Shown: positions 16,663 to 25,799 of the stretch, in pieces
Layout: the number at the start of each line of letters is the position of its first letter
Position numbering within the stretch: the stretch's first letter is position 1
Origin: Paenibacillus apiarius
GTDB taxonomy: Bacteria; Bacillota; Bacilli; Paenibacillales; Paenibacillaceae
Direction: 5' to 3'
Length of the DNA stretch: 64,000 nt
NCBI RefSeq assembly: GCF_017052585.1
Contig: NZ_JAFFHZ010000001.1
Coordinates: 4,402,001 to 4,466,000 of the forward strand
Program-made: the position numbers and the translations under genes
The notes under the pieces: generated by a model
What the model was told of the DNA's origin: nothing
The model's input: only the letters and a program-made list of their open reading frames with translations
Database searches by the model: none

Positions 16663-16697
16663 CGCGTGATTAAAAGAGGCTTTTTGAATAACCTCAT
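16662..16697 (+). repeat. dispersed palindromic repeat, second-half type
   Basis: GCGTGATTAAAAGAGGCTTT then TTGAATAACCTC, starting at the stop codon of the amidase. It matches the copies at 28191, 42782 and 48989. Confidence 0.6.
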
Positions 16698-16766
16698 ATA
16701 GTGCTAGCGCAACTCTCCTGCAAATTTTGAGTATAACTTAACAACTAAGCAGTTGGAGGTTATGCG

Positions 16767-17357
16767 ATGAAATGCAGGAGAATTGCCGCATTTGTTCTTC
16801 TCGGAAGCATCTTGGGCGGAGCTTACGCAGCGGCGCAGCCGGACCCGTCATCTGGCTCTCTGCCAGCCGCGGCAACGGCTGAGAAGATTGAGGTCATATT
16901 GAATGATGCCGCCGTCCAAGAAGGAGGGGTCATGTTCGAGGGACGAGCGTATTTATCCGTACGTCAGCTCTCTGAAGCCCTGCTGGCATTCGTTACTTGG
17001 GATGAAGCCAACAAGAAAGTCGTCATCGAGAAACCGAATGTCGACTTGATGTTGTTCAAAGATAACACCACATTCGGCAAGGTGGAGACAGGAAAGACTT
17101 CCTTTACAGTTCTTGCTCAAGTGGACAGCCTTAAAACGACTGTTGACAAGATAAAACTGACGATTACCGATCCAAAGGGGAATGCGACGCAAATTCAAGA
17201 AGAAGCAGTCAAGACGAACGAGGATAATTTCTGGTTCAAATCTCCGGAATTCAAATACGATTTCAAGACCAAAGGGGATTACACCATCTCGTGTTATTTG
17301 AGACAGAAAAATGGTGATTTTACGTTAATGTCTCAAAAGACCGTAACGGCGATTTAA
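16767..17357 (+). CDS. secreted protein with copper amine oxidase N-terminal-like (stalk) domain
   Basis: A 196-residue exported protein: signal peptide MKCRRIAAFVLLGSILGGAY with cleavage near AYA/AAQ, then a stalk domain of the Cu_amine_oxidN1 type (EVILNDAAVQEGGVMFEGRA, YLSVRQLSEALLAFVTWDE, KKVVIEK), widespread in Paenibacillus surface proteins, and a C-terminal beta-rich part (TITDPKGNATQI, GDYTISCYLRQKNGDF). GGAGG lies seven bases before the ATG. Likely a cell-surface or wall-binding role; the exact function is unknown. Confidence 0.8.
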   Translation: MKCRRIAAFVLLGSILGGAYAAAQPDPSSGSLPAAATAEKIEVILNDAAVQEGGVMFEGRAYLSVRQLSEALLAFVTWDEANKKVVIEKPNVDLMLFKDNTTFGKVETGKTSFTVLAQVDSLKTTVDKIKLTITDPKGNATQIQEEAVKTNEDNFWFKSPEFKYDFKTKGDYTISCYLRQKNGDFTLMSQKTVTAI

Positions 17358-17472
17358 TTCGGCTCTCTTCGTCGCTATATACATAGGCAGCGGCCCCTTC
17401 ATTGACCTTGTCCGCATAAAGTGGTAATATACGGTGGTATGACCACTACCTGAATACAAAGGAGATTCACGC

Positions 17473-17781
17473 ATGAGCGAACATAATCATGACTGCGGAT
17501 GTGGACACGACCACGATCATGACCACGAACACCAAGAAATGGTCGTTACTTTGGTAGATGACGAAGGCAACGAAATCGATATGGCTCTCGTCGAAACGTT
17601 CAATGTAGGTGAGCAACTGTACGCGTTGTTGCTTGAACGCAACAATCCGGAAGCAGATGGCATCATTGTGCGCGTGGACGAAGAAGATGAAGATATGGTG
17701 CTTAATCCGATTGAAGATGATGAAGAATGGGAGCGCGTGCAGCAAGCATACGAAGAGCTTGTCGCTGCGCAACCGGAATAA
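17473..17781 (+). CDS. DUF1292 family protein with His-rich N-terminus
   Basis: A 102-residue acidic cytosolic protein. The first 22 residues (SEHNHDCGCGHDHDHDHEHQ) could bind metal; the rest (VTLVDDEGNEIDMALVETFN, YALLLERNNPEADGIIVRV) is DUF1292, usual in Firmicutes next to the ruvX/yrrK region. AAGGAG lies eight bases before the ATG. Here it stands alone. The His/Cys tract is more pronounced than in ordinary members. Confidence 0.85.
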   Translation: MSEHNHDCGCGHDHDHDHEHQEMVVTLVDDEGNEIDMALVETFNVGEQLYALLLERNNPEADGIIVRVDEEDEDMVLNPIEDDEEWERVQQAYEELVAAQPE

Positions 17782-17820
17782 GACTCGTCTCTTAAGGGAT
17801 TTAACCGTCAGAACCATGCC

Positions 17821-17848
17821 GCTCCGAGGACACTCCTCGGAGCTTATT
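17821..17848 (+). terminator. terminator after the DUF1292 gene
   Basis: GCTCCGAGGA pairs perfectly with TCCTCGGAGC around CAC, followed by TTATTC. The T run is weak. Confidence 0.65.
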
Positions 17849-17908
17849 CATGTTTCCTTCATGCCGTCTATACGGCAGCTCCAATATATAATTCCATGCT
17901 AATGAGGA

Positions 17909-18325
17909 TTATTTTCTAGGATTATAGTACATAGTGCGGCCGTTGAACAGCTTGAGCTTGGCTTTCCATGTCTTCGCTAAATATTTGCACAGCTCATTGC
18001 CTTTTCCTTTGTCTCCATGTGTGGCATCATCAGGCAGCACGACCTGCACATAATGACGCGGTGCATCTTCCTGGGTTGTCCCTACGCCAAATACGATATG
18101 CCGATACATTGGGGATGTTCCTTTCAGATAGAACCACAGATGTTCCTGACCGGGCTTCGTTTCAATCGTGTAGGGAAATGCGGCATCGGCATAATCCCAA
18201 CTTAACTGCTCGCCGGTTAGACTCGTTTGATGACGATAATGGATCAACTGCTCCTTCAGCTCATCCAAAGTAGCGGACGGCACGGCCGAGCCGTCGACAA
18301 ACGTAATCGTTGCGCTTTGACTCAT
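17909..18325 (-). CDS. DUF1885 family protein
   Basis: A 138-residue cytosolic protein (MSQSATITFVDGSAVPSA, LWFYLKGTSPMYRHIVFGVG, YVQVVLPDDATHGDKGKGNE, LFNGRTMYYNPRK) matching what I know of DUF1885 in Bacillales, function unknown. The minus-strand ATG at 18325 has GGGAGG eight bases upstream; a GTG at 18334 is too close to it. Single gene. Confidence 0.75.
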   Translation of the reverse strand: MSQSATITFVDGSAVPSATLDELKEQLIHYRHQTSLTGEQLSWDYADAAFPYTIETKPGQEHLWFYLKGTSPMYRHIVFGVGTTQEDAPRHYVQVVLPDDATHGDKGKGNELCKYLAKTWKAKLKLFNGRTMYYNPRK

Positions 18326-18511
18326 CTCTTCCACCTCCCATGCGCCATCGGATCACATTTATCATATCATCGCCTATAATCCATGGCAATATTTACATGA
18401 TTTTGTGTGTGTGACGGATTGTAGGAAGCGGATATCTCATGATATAGTAATGAAATCAGCCCATTAAATGGTTGCCGTGTTTGGAAAAGGATAATCTAAG
18501 GAGGGGATGCG

Positions 18512-18799
18512 ATGTTTGACCAATTGTACGAAGAAACGGAACAAGCAAACGTGAGCTTTGTCGGATGGGCGACAGAAGAAGGCCGGTTTGATTTTGCGCT
18601 CATTTATTCGAATCACTTTATCGGTAAAACACTGGTCGTTTGCATGCAGACAGGACGTTCAACTTTATTGTGCGCCGATGATTTGCGACCCGAGCTTCTG
18701 AAAGACAAGTTTCAATTGGGACATCTTGAAGCTGCTGCCGAAGCGTCTCAACTGCTTCGCAACCGCATACCTTCCCTGAAAGCGCAGGATCAATATTGA
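18512..18799 (+). CDS. DUF3055-like small protein
   Basis: A 95-residue protein (VSFVGWATEEGRFDFALIYS, LVVCMQTGRSTLLCADDL) resembling the DUF3055 family of Bacillales. AAGGAGGGG precedes the ATG. No membrane segment. The family assignment is from memory of its VCMQTGRSxLLCADD core and is moderately sure; the function is unknown. Confidence 0.7.
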   Translation: MFDQLYEETEQANVSFVGWATEEGRFDFALIYSNHFIGKTLVVCMQTGRSTLLCADDLRPELLKDKFQLGHLEAAAEASQLLRNRIPSLKAQDQY

Positions 18800-18832
18800 A
18801 AGCAATAGAAATAATGGAATCCAGGTAAAAAT

Positions 18833-18868
18833 GAAAGGCTGCTCCTTCATCCGGGGCAGCCTTTCGTT
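18833..18868. terminator. bidirectional terminator between converging genes
   Basis: GAAAGGCTGC pairs with GCAGCCTTTC, extended by CC/GG, between the stops of the DUF3055-like gene and minus-strand speA. Confidence 0.75.
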
Positions 18869-20347
18869 CTATTCATATATCGCTTTTTCTTCTTTGATGA
18901 CCTTCACGAATTCGATATAGCGGTCTTCAGGGCCTTTCACAGGCAGACCGATGTCGACGTGATCGCGGATATAATCGATGTTCTCCTGCGAAATGACTTC
19001 ACCTGGAAGAAGAATGGGAATTCCCGGCGGATAGACGTAGATGAATTCCGCAATAATTCTTCCCGCCGATTGTTTGAACGGCACAATTTCCGTATCCCCG
19101 TAGAATGCATCGCGGGGGATGAGGGACAACTGTGGAATTTCCGGAATTTTTACGACGAGATCCTTCACTTCATTTCGTTCAAAATGAAGTTCCGACAATT
19201 CACGCAAGGCCTTCAGCAATATCGACACGGTATCTTCCGTATCTCCCGGTGTAACCAAGCACAGGATGTTGTACATATCGCTTAGTTCAACCTCAATATT
19301 GTAATGATCGCGCAGCCAATTTTCCGTCTCGTAGCCCGTAATTCCCAAATGACGCACATGGATGGTCAGCTTGGTCGGATCGTAGCTGTAAGTCGCTTCT
19401 CCGCCGAGGATGTCTTCCCCGAAGCAGTACAGTCCCGGCATCTCGTTGATTTGTCCGCGGGCGTATTCGGCGAGCGCAATCGCGCGTTCAGCCATGTCAT
19501 GCCCATGCAGCGCCATGTTGCGGCGGGACGTGTCAAGGGATGCAAGCAAAATATACGATGTCGATGTCGTTGTCAGCATGCTGAAAATCGTCTGTACCCG
19601 CTGGGGATTGACCAGACCGTTTTTAACATTGACATTGAGCACCGAGCTTTGAGTCATGGAACCGCCCAGCTTATGAACGCTCGTCGCAGCCATATCCGCT
19701 CCGGCTTCCATGGCGGACATCGGCAATTTTTCATGGAAATGAATGAGCACGCCGTGAGCTTCATCCACAAGGACCGGAATCTCATGTGAGTGGGCAAGAT
19801 CAACAATTTCTTTTAAATTAGCGCAGATACCGAAATAGGTCGGGTTAATGACAAGCACCGCTTTTGTATCCGGATGCTTCTCCAGCGCACGGCGCACCGA
19901 GCGGGTCGTAATGCCGTGATCGATGCCGAGATTGGCATCGCGGGCCGGAGAGACGAACACCGGCTTTGCTCCGGCGAAAATGATGGCTGACATAATCGAC
20001 TTATGGATATTGCGCGGGACGATAATTTTGTCTCCCGGGGAGCAGACCGACATAATCATCGTCATGATCGCTCCGCTCGTGCCCTGAACGCTAAAATAGG
20101 TATAGTCCGCATCGAAGGCATCGGCCGCTAAGGCTTGCGCTTCGGCGATGACGCTCGATGGCTGATGTAAATCATCCAGCGGCGCAATGTTAATCAAGTC
20201 TATGGAAAGCGCTTGATCACCAATAAAATTCCGAAATTCCTCATCGGTGCCAACGCCTTTTTTATGGCCTGGAATGTGAAATTGCACCGGATTTTTTGAG
20301 GCATGTTCCGTCAGTGCGGTAAATAGAGGCGTCCGATGATGGTTCAT
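18869..20347 (-). CDS. speA: arginine decarboxylase (aspartate aminotransferase fold)
   Basis: A 492-residue PLP enzyme making agmatine from arginine, the first step of polyamine synthesis in Bacillus. Typical segments: FHIPGHKKGVGTDEEFR, TYFSVQGTSGAIMTM (PLP phosphate site), VDEAHGVLIHFHEKLP, the Schiff-base Lys in ATSVHKLGGSMTQSS near residue 230, and the C-terminal YPPGIPILLPGE. It tracks B. subtilis SpeA along its whole length. ATG 20347 gives MNHHRTPLFTAL; an ATG at 20368 adds seven residues, and neither has a strong ribosome site. Confidence 0.93.
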   Translation of the reverse strand: MNHHRTPLFTALTEHASKNPVQFHIPGHKKGVGTDEEFRNFIGDQALSIDLINIAPLDDLHQPSSVIAEAQALAADAFDADYTYFSVQGTSGAIMTMIMSVCSPGDKIIVPRNIHKSIMSAIIFAGAKPVFVSPARDANLGIDHGITTRSVRRALEKHPDTKAVLVINPTYFGICANLKEIVDLAHSHEIPVLVDEAHGVLIHFHEKLPMSAMEAGADMAATSVHKLGGSMTQSSVLNVNVKNGLVNPQRVQTIFSMLTTTSTSYILLASLDTSRRNMALHGHDMAERAIALAEYARGQINEMPGLYCFGEDILGGEATYSYDPTKLTIHVRHLGITGYETENWLRDHYNIEVELSDMYNILCLVTPGDTEDTVSILLKALRELSELHFERNEVKDLVVKIPEIPQLSLIPRDAFYGDTEIVPFKQSAGRIIAEFIYVYPPGIPILLPGEVISQENIDYIRDHVDIGLPVKGPEDRYIEFVKVIKEEKAIYE

Positions 20348-20484
20348 CGCCGTATCACAACCTTTCATGCTGGGAATAAGCTTAGATGCGCATGTTGCGT
20401 CTCAAGCAAACAAGGTTAAGTGTAACAAAAACGCCTCGGAATGCAAGCAGTTTTTCCAACGACATTTATAGAGGGTTCTTGCAA

Positions 20485-20530
20485 CCTTCTCGATGCTGAA
20501 AAGTCGCCTTTTTGAATACGCTCTTTATAG
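20485..20530 (-). repeat. dispersed palindromic repeat, first-half type, minus orientation
   Basis: On the minus strand it reads GCGTATTCAAAAAGGCGACT, then TTTCAGCATCGAGAAGG, close to the first half of the full copy at 42741. It lies between the divergent speA and MFS genes. Confidence 0.6.
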
Positions 20531-20617
20531 TTGCTTTTTGGACCATACGTTCGAATTTTATTCATTTCCGATTCATTATCATCTGTGATAGGATGTACAT
20601 AAATGGAGGGAAGTGTG

Positions 20618-21796
20618 ATGAAAAAGCAAATGACCGTCGTCATGCTCATGCTGATGATGGTATTTATCGGGTTCGGCATTGTCATTCCGGTTCTTCCGCT
20701 AATGATTACGGATGCCGGTGCCAATGAATTTCACTTGGGGCTAATGCTGTCGCTTTATTCGCTTATCTCATTCATCGTGTCGCCAATATGGGGGGCATGG
20801 TCTGAAAAGGTGGGCCGCCGTCCGATTATCCTTATCGGCACGCTTGGCTTCAGTATAAGCTATTTATTGTTCGGTTTGGCGGATGGTCAGCTATGGCTTA
20901 TGTATGTGTCACGCGTACTCGGCGGATTGTTCTCCGGAGCCGTTACCGCAGTTATCGTAGCCTATGTGGCGGATATTACGACGAACGAGCAGCGAACGAA
21001 AGGAATGGCGCTCGTTGGCATGTCGATCGGTCTGGGCTTTACGTTCGGTCCGGCTTTTGGCGGGATATTAAGCGCCTATGGGCATAATACGCCATTTTTC
21101 GCCGCTTCCGCATTGACTTTAATCACATGCATACTCGGATTTGGCCGATTGAAGGAGTCGCTGCCGCCAGAGAAGCGGACAAGCCGTCATGAGGCATCCC
21201 CGTCACGCTGGACCGCATTTACGGGACTCATGAAATATTTATATGTGCTCTCGTTTTTCGTTACGTTTACGCTTGCTGGACTGGAATCGACGTTATTGTA
21301 CTTTCAAGCGCAGCGGATTCCCGGCATTACAGCCACGCAGATCGGGTTCATGTTCTTCTTCTGCGGTCTGGCCGGCGCTCTTGTTCAAGGCGGAATCGTC
21401 AGACGGTACATAAAGAAAGGCGGGGAGAAAAAGGCCATTGCTGCCGGCCTGACTGTGTCGGCGCTTGGATTCTTCCTGCTGCTGCTGTCCTCCAATATCG
21501 TAGATGCAACGATATATCTGTGCGTCTTCGGAATTGGCAACGCCCTTATCCGTCCTTGCGTCACCTCTTTAATAACGCAGAAGACGACCGTCAGTCACGG
21601 TATTGCTTCAGGGCTGAACTCCTCGATGGACAGCTTCGGACGTATTGCCGGCCCGATATTGGCGGTAGCGGCATTCAACTGGATTCCCAGCATGCCGTAC
21701 ATAATCGGCGGTGCACTGTGCTTCGCCGCCATCGGATTGCTCGTCCGCTTTTCAACACTGGATCGTACCCAATCGATGGCCAATACTTCCGTATGA
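20618..21796 (+). CDS. MFS multidrug-type exporter
   Basis: A 392-residue membrane protein with twelve predicted helices. MKKQMTVVMLMLMMVFIGFG begins helix 1. The loop 2-3 motif is GAWSEKVGRRPIIL near residue 60. Motif C in helix 5 reads GMSIGLGFTFGPAFGG, which marks drug:proton antiporters of the NorA/Bmr/TetA type. ATG 20618 has GGAGGG seven bases upstream; the earlier ATG at 20603 would start inside that site. No linked regulator, so the substrate is open. Confidence 0.87.
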   Translation: MKKQMTVVMLMLMMVFIGFGIVIPVLPLMITDAGANEFHLGLMLSLYSLISFIVSPIWGAWSEKVGRRPIILIGTLGFSISYLLFGLADGQLWLMYVSRVLGGLFSGAVTAVIVAYVADITTNEQRTKGMALVGMSIGLGFTFGPAFGGILSAYGHNTPFFAASALTLITCILGFGRLKESLPPEKRTSRHEASPSRWTAFTGLMKYLYVLSFFVTFTLAGLESTLLYFQAQRIPGITATQIGFMFFFCGLAGALVQGGIVRRYIKKGGEKKAIAAGLTVSALGFFLLLLSSNIVDATIYLCVFGIGNALIRPCVTSLITQKTTVSHGIASGLNSSMDSFGRIAGPILAVAAFNWIPSMPYIIGGALCFAAIGLLVRFSTLDRTQSMANTSV

Positions 21797-21817
21797 ATGA
21801 GGCGCGAGTCTTATGAT

Positions 21818-21870
21818 AAACGGTGATTCGTCCGCTGCAAGAGCGGCGAATCACCGTTTTGTTTTTTTTA
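21818..21870 (+). terminator. terminator of the MFS gene
   Basis: AAACGGTGATTCG pairs with CGAATCACCGTTT with an inner CCGC/GCGG, followed by GTTTTTTT. It lies between converging genes. Confidence 0.9.
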
Positions 21871-21895
21871 TGTATTTGGTTGCGCCCGGCTGCGC

Positions 21896-22525
21896 TTACG
21901 CTTCGACGGCCAGCTTGTACAACGGCATCAGCGTTTCCATCGTTTCTCTCGCCAGGCTCATGAACGCTGCTCCGTTGGCCAGGATCGGATCATTTGCGGC
22001 AATATGGCGGCCGATCAGCCACTCCGCTGCTTTTACATCCCGGAAGCGGTTCAATTTGGCTTCCAGCTCATCCGCGCCCAAATCTCCGAATCGCACCGCA
22101 TTCTTTTTCATATGGTCCATAGAAACGGCATAATCCTTCGGCACGATCGCTCTGACGCGGTCCATTTCGCTCAGCATGGCTTGCGCAATATTTTGCTTGT
22201 TTGAGACCTCATATATGAAGGCGAGCCATACAAAAACATGATCATCGAACAGTCCGACCTGGAAATGCGGCAACGATTTGTAGCCGCGCTTGTTCGGCCC
22301 AATGGCCAGCCAAGAGTCCTTCGGCGGGTTGACGGTGCGGCGCGCGTGCTTTGCGATATGCAGGAACATTTCTTGACCGCTCAATACGGCGGCATCGCCG
22401 ACCAGCTGTTCGCCAATGGCGCGGAATTTAGGTTGAATACGATCGCGTATCGCTTCCATGCGAGCGTCCAAGCCATCAATCGTAAATGTTGCGAAATCAG
22501 AGGGAGTAAATCCGGCAAAACTCAT
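21896..22525 (-). CDS. UPF0637/DUF1054 protein (YktB-like)
   Basis: A 209-residue cytosolic protein: FAGFTPSDFATFTIDGLDAR, VGDAAVLSGQEMFLHIAKHA, RTVNPPKDSWLAIGPNKRGY, KSLPHFQVGLFDDHVFVWLA. These are the conserved segments of B. subtilis YktB, which has nearly the same length. The minus-strand ATG at 22525 follows AAGGAAG; the frame is open further upstream without a ribosome site. Function unknown. Confidence 0.88.
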   Translation of the reverse strand: MSFAGFTPSDFATFTIDGLDARMEAIRDRIQPKFRAIGEQLVGDAAVLSGQEMFLHIAKHARRTVNPPKDSWLAIGPNKRGYKSLPHFQVGLFDDHVFVWLAFIYEVSNKQNIAQAMLSEMDRVRAIVPKDYAVSMDHMKKNAVRFGDLGADELEAKLNRFRDVKAAEWLIGRHIAANDPILANGAAFMSLARETMETLMPLYKLAVEA

Positions 22526-22812
22526 AAAGTTCTTCCTTTCTTCGTCTAAAGTCGTCATCAGCCGTACATAAGTAGAACAAGCTTATTGTAACATATATAA
22601 ATGATAATGTTTATCAGTTTATAACAATGACAAGCTGGCAGCGGCTCTCAAGCTGGAATTAACTCTCTGTATAGTGATAAAGCTTTTTAGTATTGCGTTT
22701 GTGTGAAAACTACAATAAAATAATTTGTCGCATTTTGTTGCGCGAGACTTTTTTTCTATCCGCTGACTGCTTGGAAAAAAGCGGCTTGGACATACAGCAT
22801 GAGGTGAGCATG

Positions 22813-23478
22813 ATGAAAATATTGGTTGTGGACGACGAACAGAGCATTTCGAATCTGATACGGTTAAACCTTGAAATTGAGGGGTATGACGTTGTTGTGG
22901 CGGCGAACGGGGAGGAAGCGCAGCAGCATTGGGATGAACGCCCGGATATGATTATTTTGGATGTGATGCTGCCGGATACCGATGGATATCAATTGTTGCG
23001 CGCATTCAGGCAGCAGGACCCTGACATTCCGATTATAATGCTGACCGCCAAAGGGCAAGTGAACGACAAATTATTGGGCCTCCAGCTCGGTGCGGACGAT
23101 TATTTGACCAAACCGTTCCATAGCACGGAATTGCTGCTGCGCATCAAGGCGATTCAGAGGCGGTTGGCGAAACATCAGTCTCAACCCGCAATGCTCCGAG
23201 TCGATGAGTTTACGATATATCCCCACGAACGGAAGGTATATCTCCAGAGCCGCGAAATTTCGTTGACATACCGTGAATTTGATTTGCTGGTGTTGCTGCT
23301 GCAGCATAAGCAACGAATTTTTACGCGGGACGAGCTGCTTGCAAAAGTCTGGAAGTTTGATGATTCAGGAAATACACGTGCTGTCGATATCATGATCCAG
23401 CGTTTGCGCAAAAAATTGGGGAGCTGCGGGGATAAAATCAAAACAGTCTATGGCGTAGGCTACAAAATCGATGTATAA
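22813..23478 (+). CDS. OmpR/PhoB-family response regulator of the phosphoglycerate-type operon
   Basis: A 221-residue regulator. Receiver residues: acidic pair in VVDDEQ, phospho-acceptor Asp in MIILDVMLPDTDGY, Thr in MLTAKG and Lys in YLTKPF. A winged-helix domain follows (EISLTYREFDLLVLLLQHK, VDIMIQRLRKKLG, KTVYGVGYKI). GAGGTG sits six bases before ATG 22813; an ATG at 22810 is also possible. It is followed ten bases later by its kinase and then a DUF3919/binding-protein/OPA-transporter set, which it probably controls. Confidence 0.93.
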   Translation: MKILVVDDEQSISNLIRLNLEIEGYDVVVAANGEEAQQHWDERPDMIILDVMLPDTDGYQLLRAFRQQDPDIPIIMLTAKGQVNDKLLGLQLGADDYLTKPFHSTELLLRIKAIQRRLAKHQSQPAMLRVDEFTIYPHERKVYLQSREISLTYREFDLLVLLLQHKQRIFTRDELLAKVWKFDDSGNTRAVDIMIQRLRKKLGSCGDKIKTVYGVGYKIDV

Positions 23479-23487
23479 GGAGCGCGT

Positions 23488-24909
23488 ATGACAGTAAAGA
23501 AAAGTTTAAACATCGCGATTCTGGCTATGTTCGTTCCGGTGATGGCGCTGTTGTACGTCATTATGATCGTTGGCTTGCAAAACAATATGTACCAGCATGC
23601 AATCGATTCCTTGCAGAAATTAAGCGTAGAAGCCCAAATTTATACCATTAATTACGTCGAACGCGAGCAAAAAGATGCGAAGTCGGCTTTGCAAAACGGA
23701 GCGCCTTTACTCGCATCCTATTTGTCGAAGCGGATGGGAGTTCGTGTGCAGGTGATTAACGGCCAGCATGAAATCGCAGCCGATACGAATCGCTTGGAAC
23801 TGCCTCACCTGAACGAGGATATTGCTTATGCGTTATCGGGCGATAAGGCGTATGTTTTGGAAAAAGCGGCCGCTGCTCCGCTGCTGTTATTTTCAAGTCC
23901 TGTATATGTGGACGGGCAAGTGATTGGCGTCGTCCGATTTATTCAGCTATTGGAAGGGGAAGGAGCGATAATCAAGCGGATGAACTGGTCGTTTCTGCTT
24001 GCATGCGCCTTCTTATTCGTTGCTGTCGCTTTATTCGTCAACCGTTATGCGACTTCATTGAGCAGGCCGATTGAGAAACTGCGGGATATGGCGCAGCAAT
24101 TGGCGGATGGACGGTATCAAAGCAAGATAGAACTCCGGGATTATAAAGAAATTATGCAGCTTGCCCAATCGTTTAATATTATGGCAGACGCGATTGAACT
24201 TCATATCCAACGGTTGAACGATGAAAAAGTAAAGCAAAAAGACTTCTTGGATCGCGTTACCCATGAACTGAAAACCCCGCTCACCGCCATTATGGGATAT
24301 GCGAACTTAATTCCGCGCTTGCAGCGCCGCAGCGACGTCACTGACAGCCTCAGGCATATCTCAGTCGAGAGCGAGCGGTTGCTCGCGCTTGTCGAAGAGC
24401 TGCTGAGCTCTTCCAAATACGGAAACAGCCAATTTACCGTTTCCCCCACGATTTGCGAGATTCAAAATATTGTCCGTGAAGCGGTGCGGATTGTACAGCC
24501 GCGGCTGGATAAATACTCTATTTCATGGCGGGATGAATTAGGTACGGCAAAAGTATCAGCCGATCCAGACAAAACAAAGCAAATCTTTCTCAATTTATTG
24601 GATAACGCGATAAAATACAGCGATGCGACCATGATTGCCTGTAAGCTTGAGGTTACGGAGAGCCATGTAACGGTAGAAATGAAGGATGATGGTATCGGCA
24701 TGAGTCCTGAATTGCTCAGCAGTTTTAGGCAGCTTCCGCAAGGAGCCGCTCTTCCTTCGAGTTACGGGAACGGTTTCGGTTTGCTCATTTGCAGGGATTT
24801 GATGAAGCAGCAAGGGGGAGAGATGAGCATTGCCGCGGATGATGAAGGAACGGCGATACGGCTTCAGTTTCGCAGGCCAGCCTGGATGTTAAACATTACA
24901 AGTCCGTAA
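23488..24909 (+). CDS. sensor histidine kinase
   Basis: A 473-residue membrane kinase: first helix NIAILAMFVPVMALLYVIMI, outside sensor domain to about residue 165, second helix FLLACAFLFVAVALFV, a HAMP segment (SRPIEKLRDMAQQLADGRY), the phospho-acceptor His in RVTHELKTPLTAIMGYANL near residue 259, then ATPase boxes NLLDNAIKYS, DDGIGM and GNGFGLLICRDLM. Partner of the preceding regulator, with AGGAG before the ATG. The outside signal is probably a phosphorylated three-carbon acid, inferred from downstream genes. Confidence 0.92.
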   Translation: MTVKKSLNIAILAMFVPVMALLYVIMIVGLQNNMYQHAIDSLQKLSVEAQIYTINYVEREQKDAKSALQNGAPLLASYLSKRMGVRVQVINGQHEIAADTNRLELPHLNEDIAYALSGDKAYVLEKAAAAPLLLFSSPVYVDGQVIGVVRFIQLLEGEGAIIKRMNWSFLLACAFLFVAVALFVNRYATSLSRPIEKLRDMAQQLADGRYQSKIELRDYKEIMQLAQSFNIMADAIELHIQRLNDEKVKQKDFLDRVTHELKTPLTAIMGYANLIPRLQRRSDVTDSLRHISVESERLLALVEELLSSSKYGNSQFTVSPTICEIQNIVREAVRIVQPRLDKYSISWRDELGTAKVSADPDKTKQIFLNLLDNAIKYSDATMIACKLEVTESHVTVEMKDDGIGMSPELLSSFRQLPQGAALPSSYGNGFGLLICRDLMKQQGGEMSIAADDEGTAIRLQFRRPAWMLNITSP

Positions 24910-24924
24910 AGACGAAATAATACA

Positions 24925-24955
24925 ATTACGAAACAATTGGGATGTAATTATGAAA
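24925..24955. promoter_or_regulatory. direct repeats, candidate response-regulator site
   Basis: ATTACGAAA at 24925 and ATTATGAAA at 24947 are in the same orientation, 22 bases apart (two helical turns). They lie in the only real gap (80 bases) inside the operon, before the DUF3919-type gene. OmpR-type dimers bind such tandem repeats. Confidence 0.45.
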
Positions 24956-24989
24956 TATTCGTTGTTTATCGTTAAGGAGTACAAGAAAA

Positions 24990-25799
24990 ATGAAAAAAGT
25001 TACGTTGGCAATCTTTCTTTGTTTGGTCTCGCTGCTGCTTGTGTTTGGGATAGGCCGCTCTCTGACGGAACGATTGTACGGCAAAGTAATCGTTATTGAG
25101 GACCGGAACGAGGTGCTCAAAAAAGTAAGCGATTCCCTTCCCGTAGAAGTGACGATTCATCATCGCCAATGGGGTGCCATTCAGGTCACTGATGAAGTTC
25201 GGCTTCATTCGATCATCTCGTATGCGGATCTCGTAAAGAAAGAGAACGACCCTGTAATGATGAAACAAGAATCGCGTTCCTTGTTTTCCGGGACCATCCG
25301 GTATTTAAACGGAGCCGAGCAGGTGTTTGCGCTAGGCGACACCCTATCCGTCGATCGCTTCAATTATGGAAGCGAACGGGTCAAACCCCTTCTTTCCGCA
25401 TTTCGCACGCACTTGGTAAGTTTGTTTTACCAAGCTGACTATTTTGCCGATTTTATCGAAAATGCGCAGAGCGTGGTTGCGAAGAGCAACGGCAGCGCAA
25501 CAGAGCTGCACGAAAATGAAAAGGGTTTATTGGCGCGCAAAGTGCGGCAATCGTCCGAAATAAGGGGCGCCTCGGATATTAAACGGCTTCTGATGCTGAA
25601 GCGGCAGCCCCTCGGTTATATCACCGTGTATAAAAACGGAAAAAAAACGAAGAACGACCGCGATTCTCTCGTCCATCTTATTGTGTTCGGTGACAGCTAC
25701 ATCGTGCAATATATGGGAGACGACAACGGCAACTCCATCTATATGAAGGGCAGTCTAACTGAACTGTTACAAACCAAGGCAAAGGCAGAGAGCGAATGA
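24990..25799 (+). CDS. DUF3919-type membrane-anchored protein
   Basis: A 269-residue protein with one N-terminal membrane helix (VTLAIFLCLVSLLLVFGIG) and an outside domain (VSDSLPVEVTIHHRQWGAI, SRSLFSGTIRYLNGAEQVFA, LGYITVYKNGKKTKNDRD). I associate this type with DUF3919 proteins found in Bacillus between a two-component system and phosphoglycerate transport genes. TAAGGAG lies before the ATG. Its stop overlaps the next start by four bases. It may help signal sensing; nothing shows enzyme activity. Confidence 0.7.
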   Translation: MKKVTLAIFLCLVSLLLVFGIGRSLTERLYGKVIVIEDRNEVLKKVSDSLPVEVTIHHRQWGAIQVTDEVRLHSIISYADLVKKENDPVMMKQESRSLFSGTIRYLNGAEQVFALGDTLSVDRFNYGSERVKPLLSAFRTHLVSLFYQADYFADFIENAQSVVAKSNGSATELHENEKGLLARKVRQSSEIRGASDIKRLLMLKRQPLGYITVYKNGKKTKNDRDSLVHLIVFGDSYIVQYMGDDNGNSIYMKGSLTELLQTKAKAESE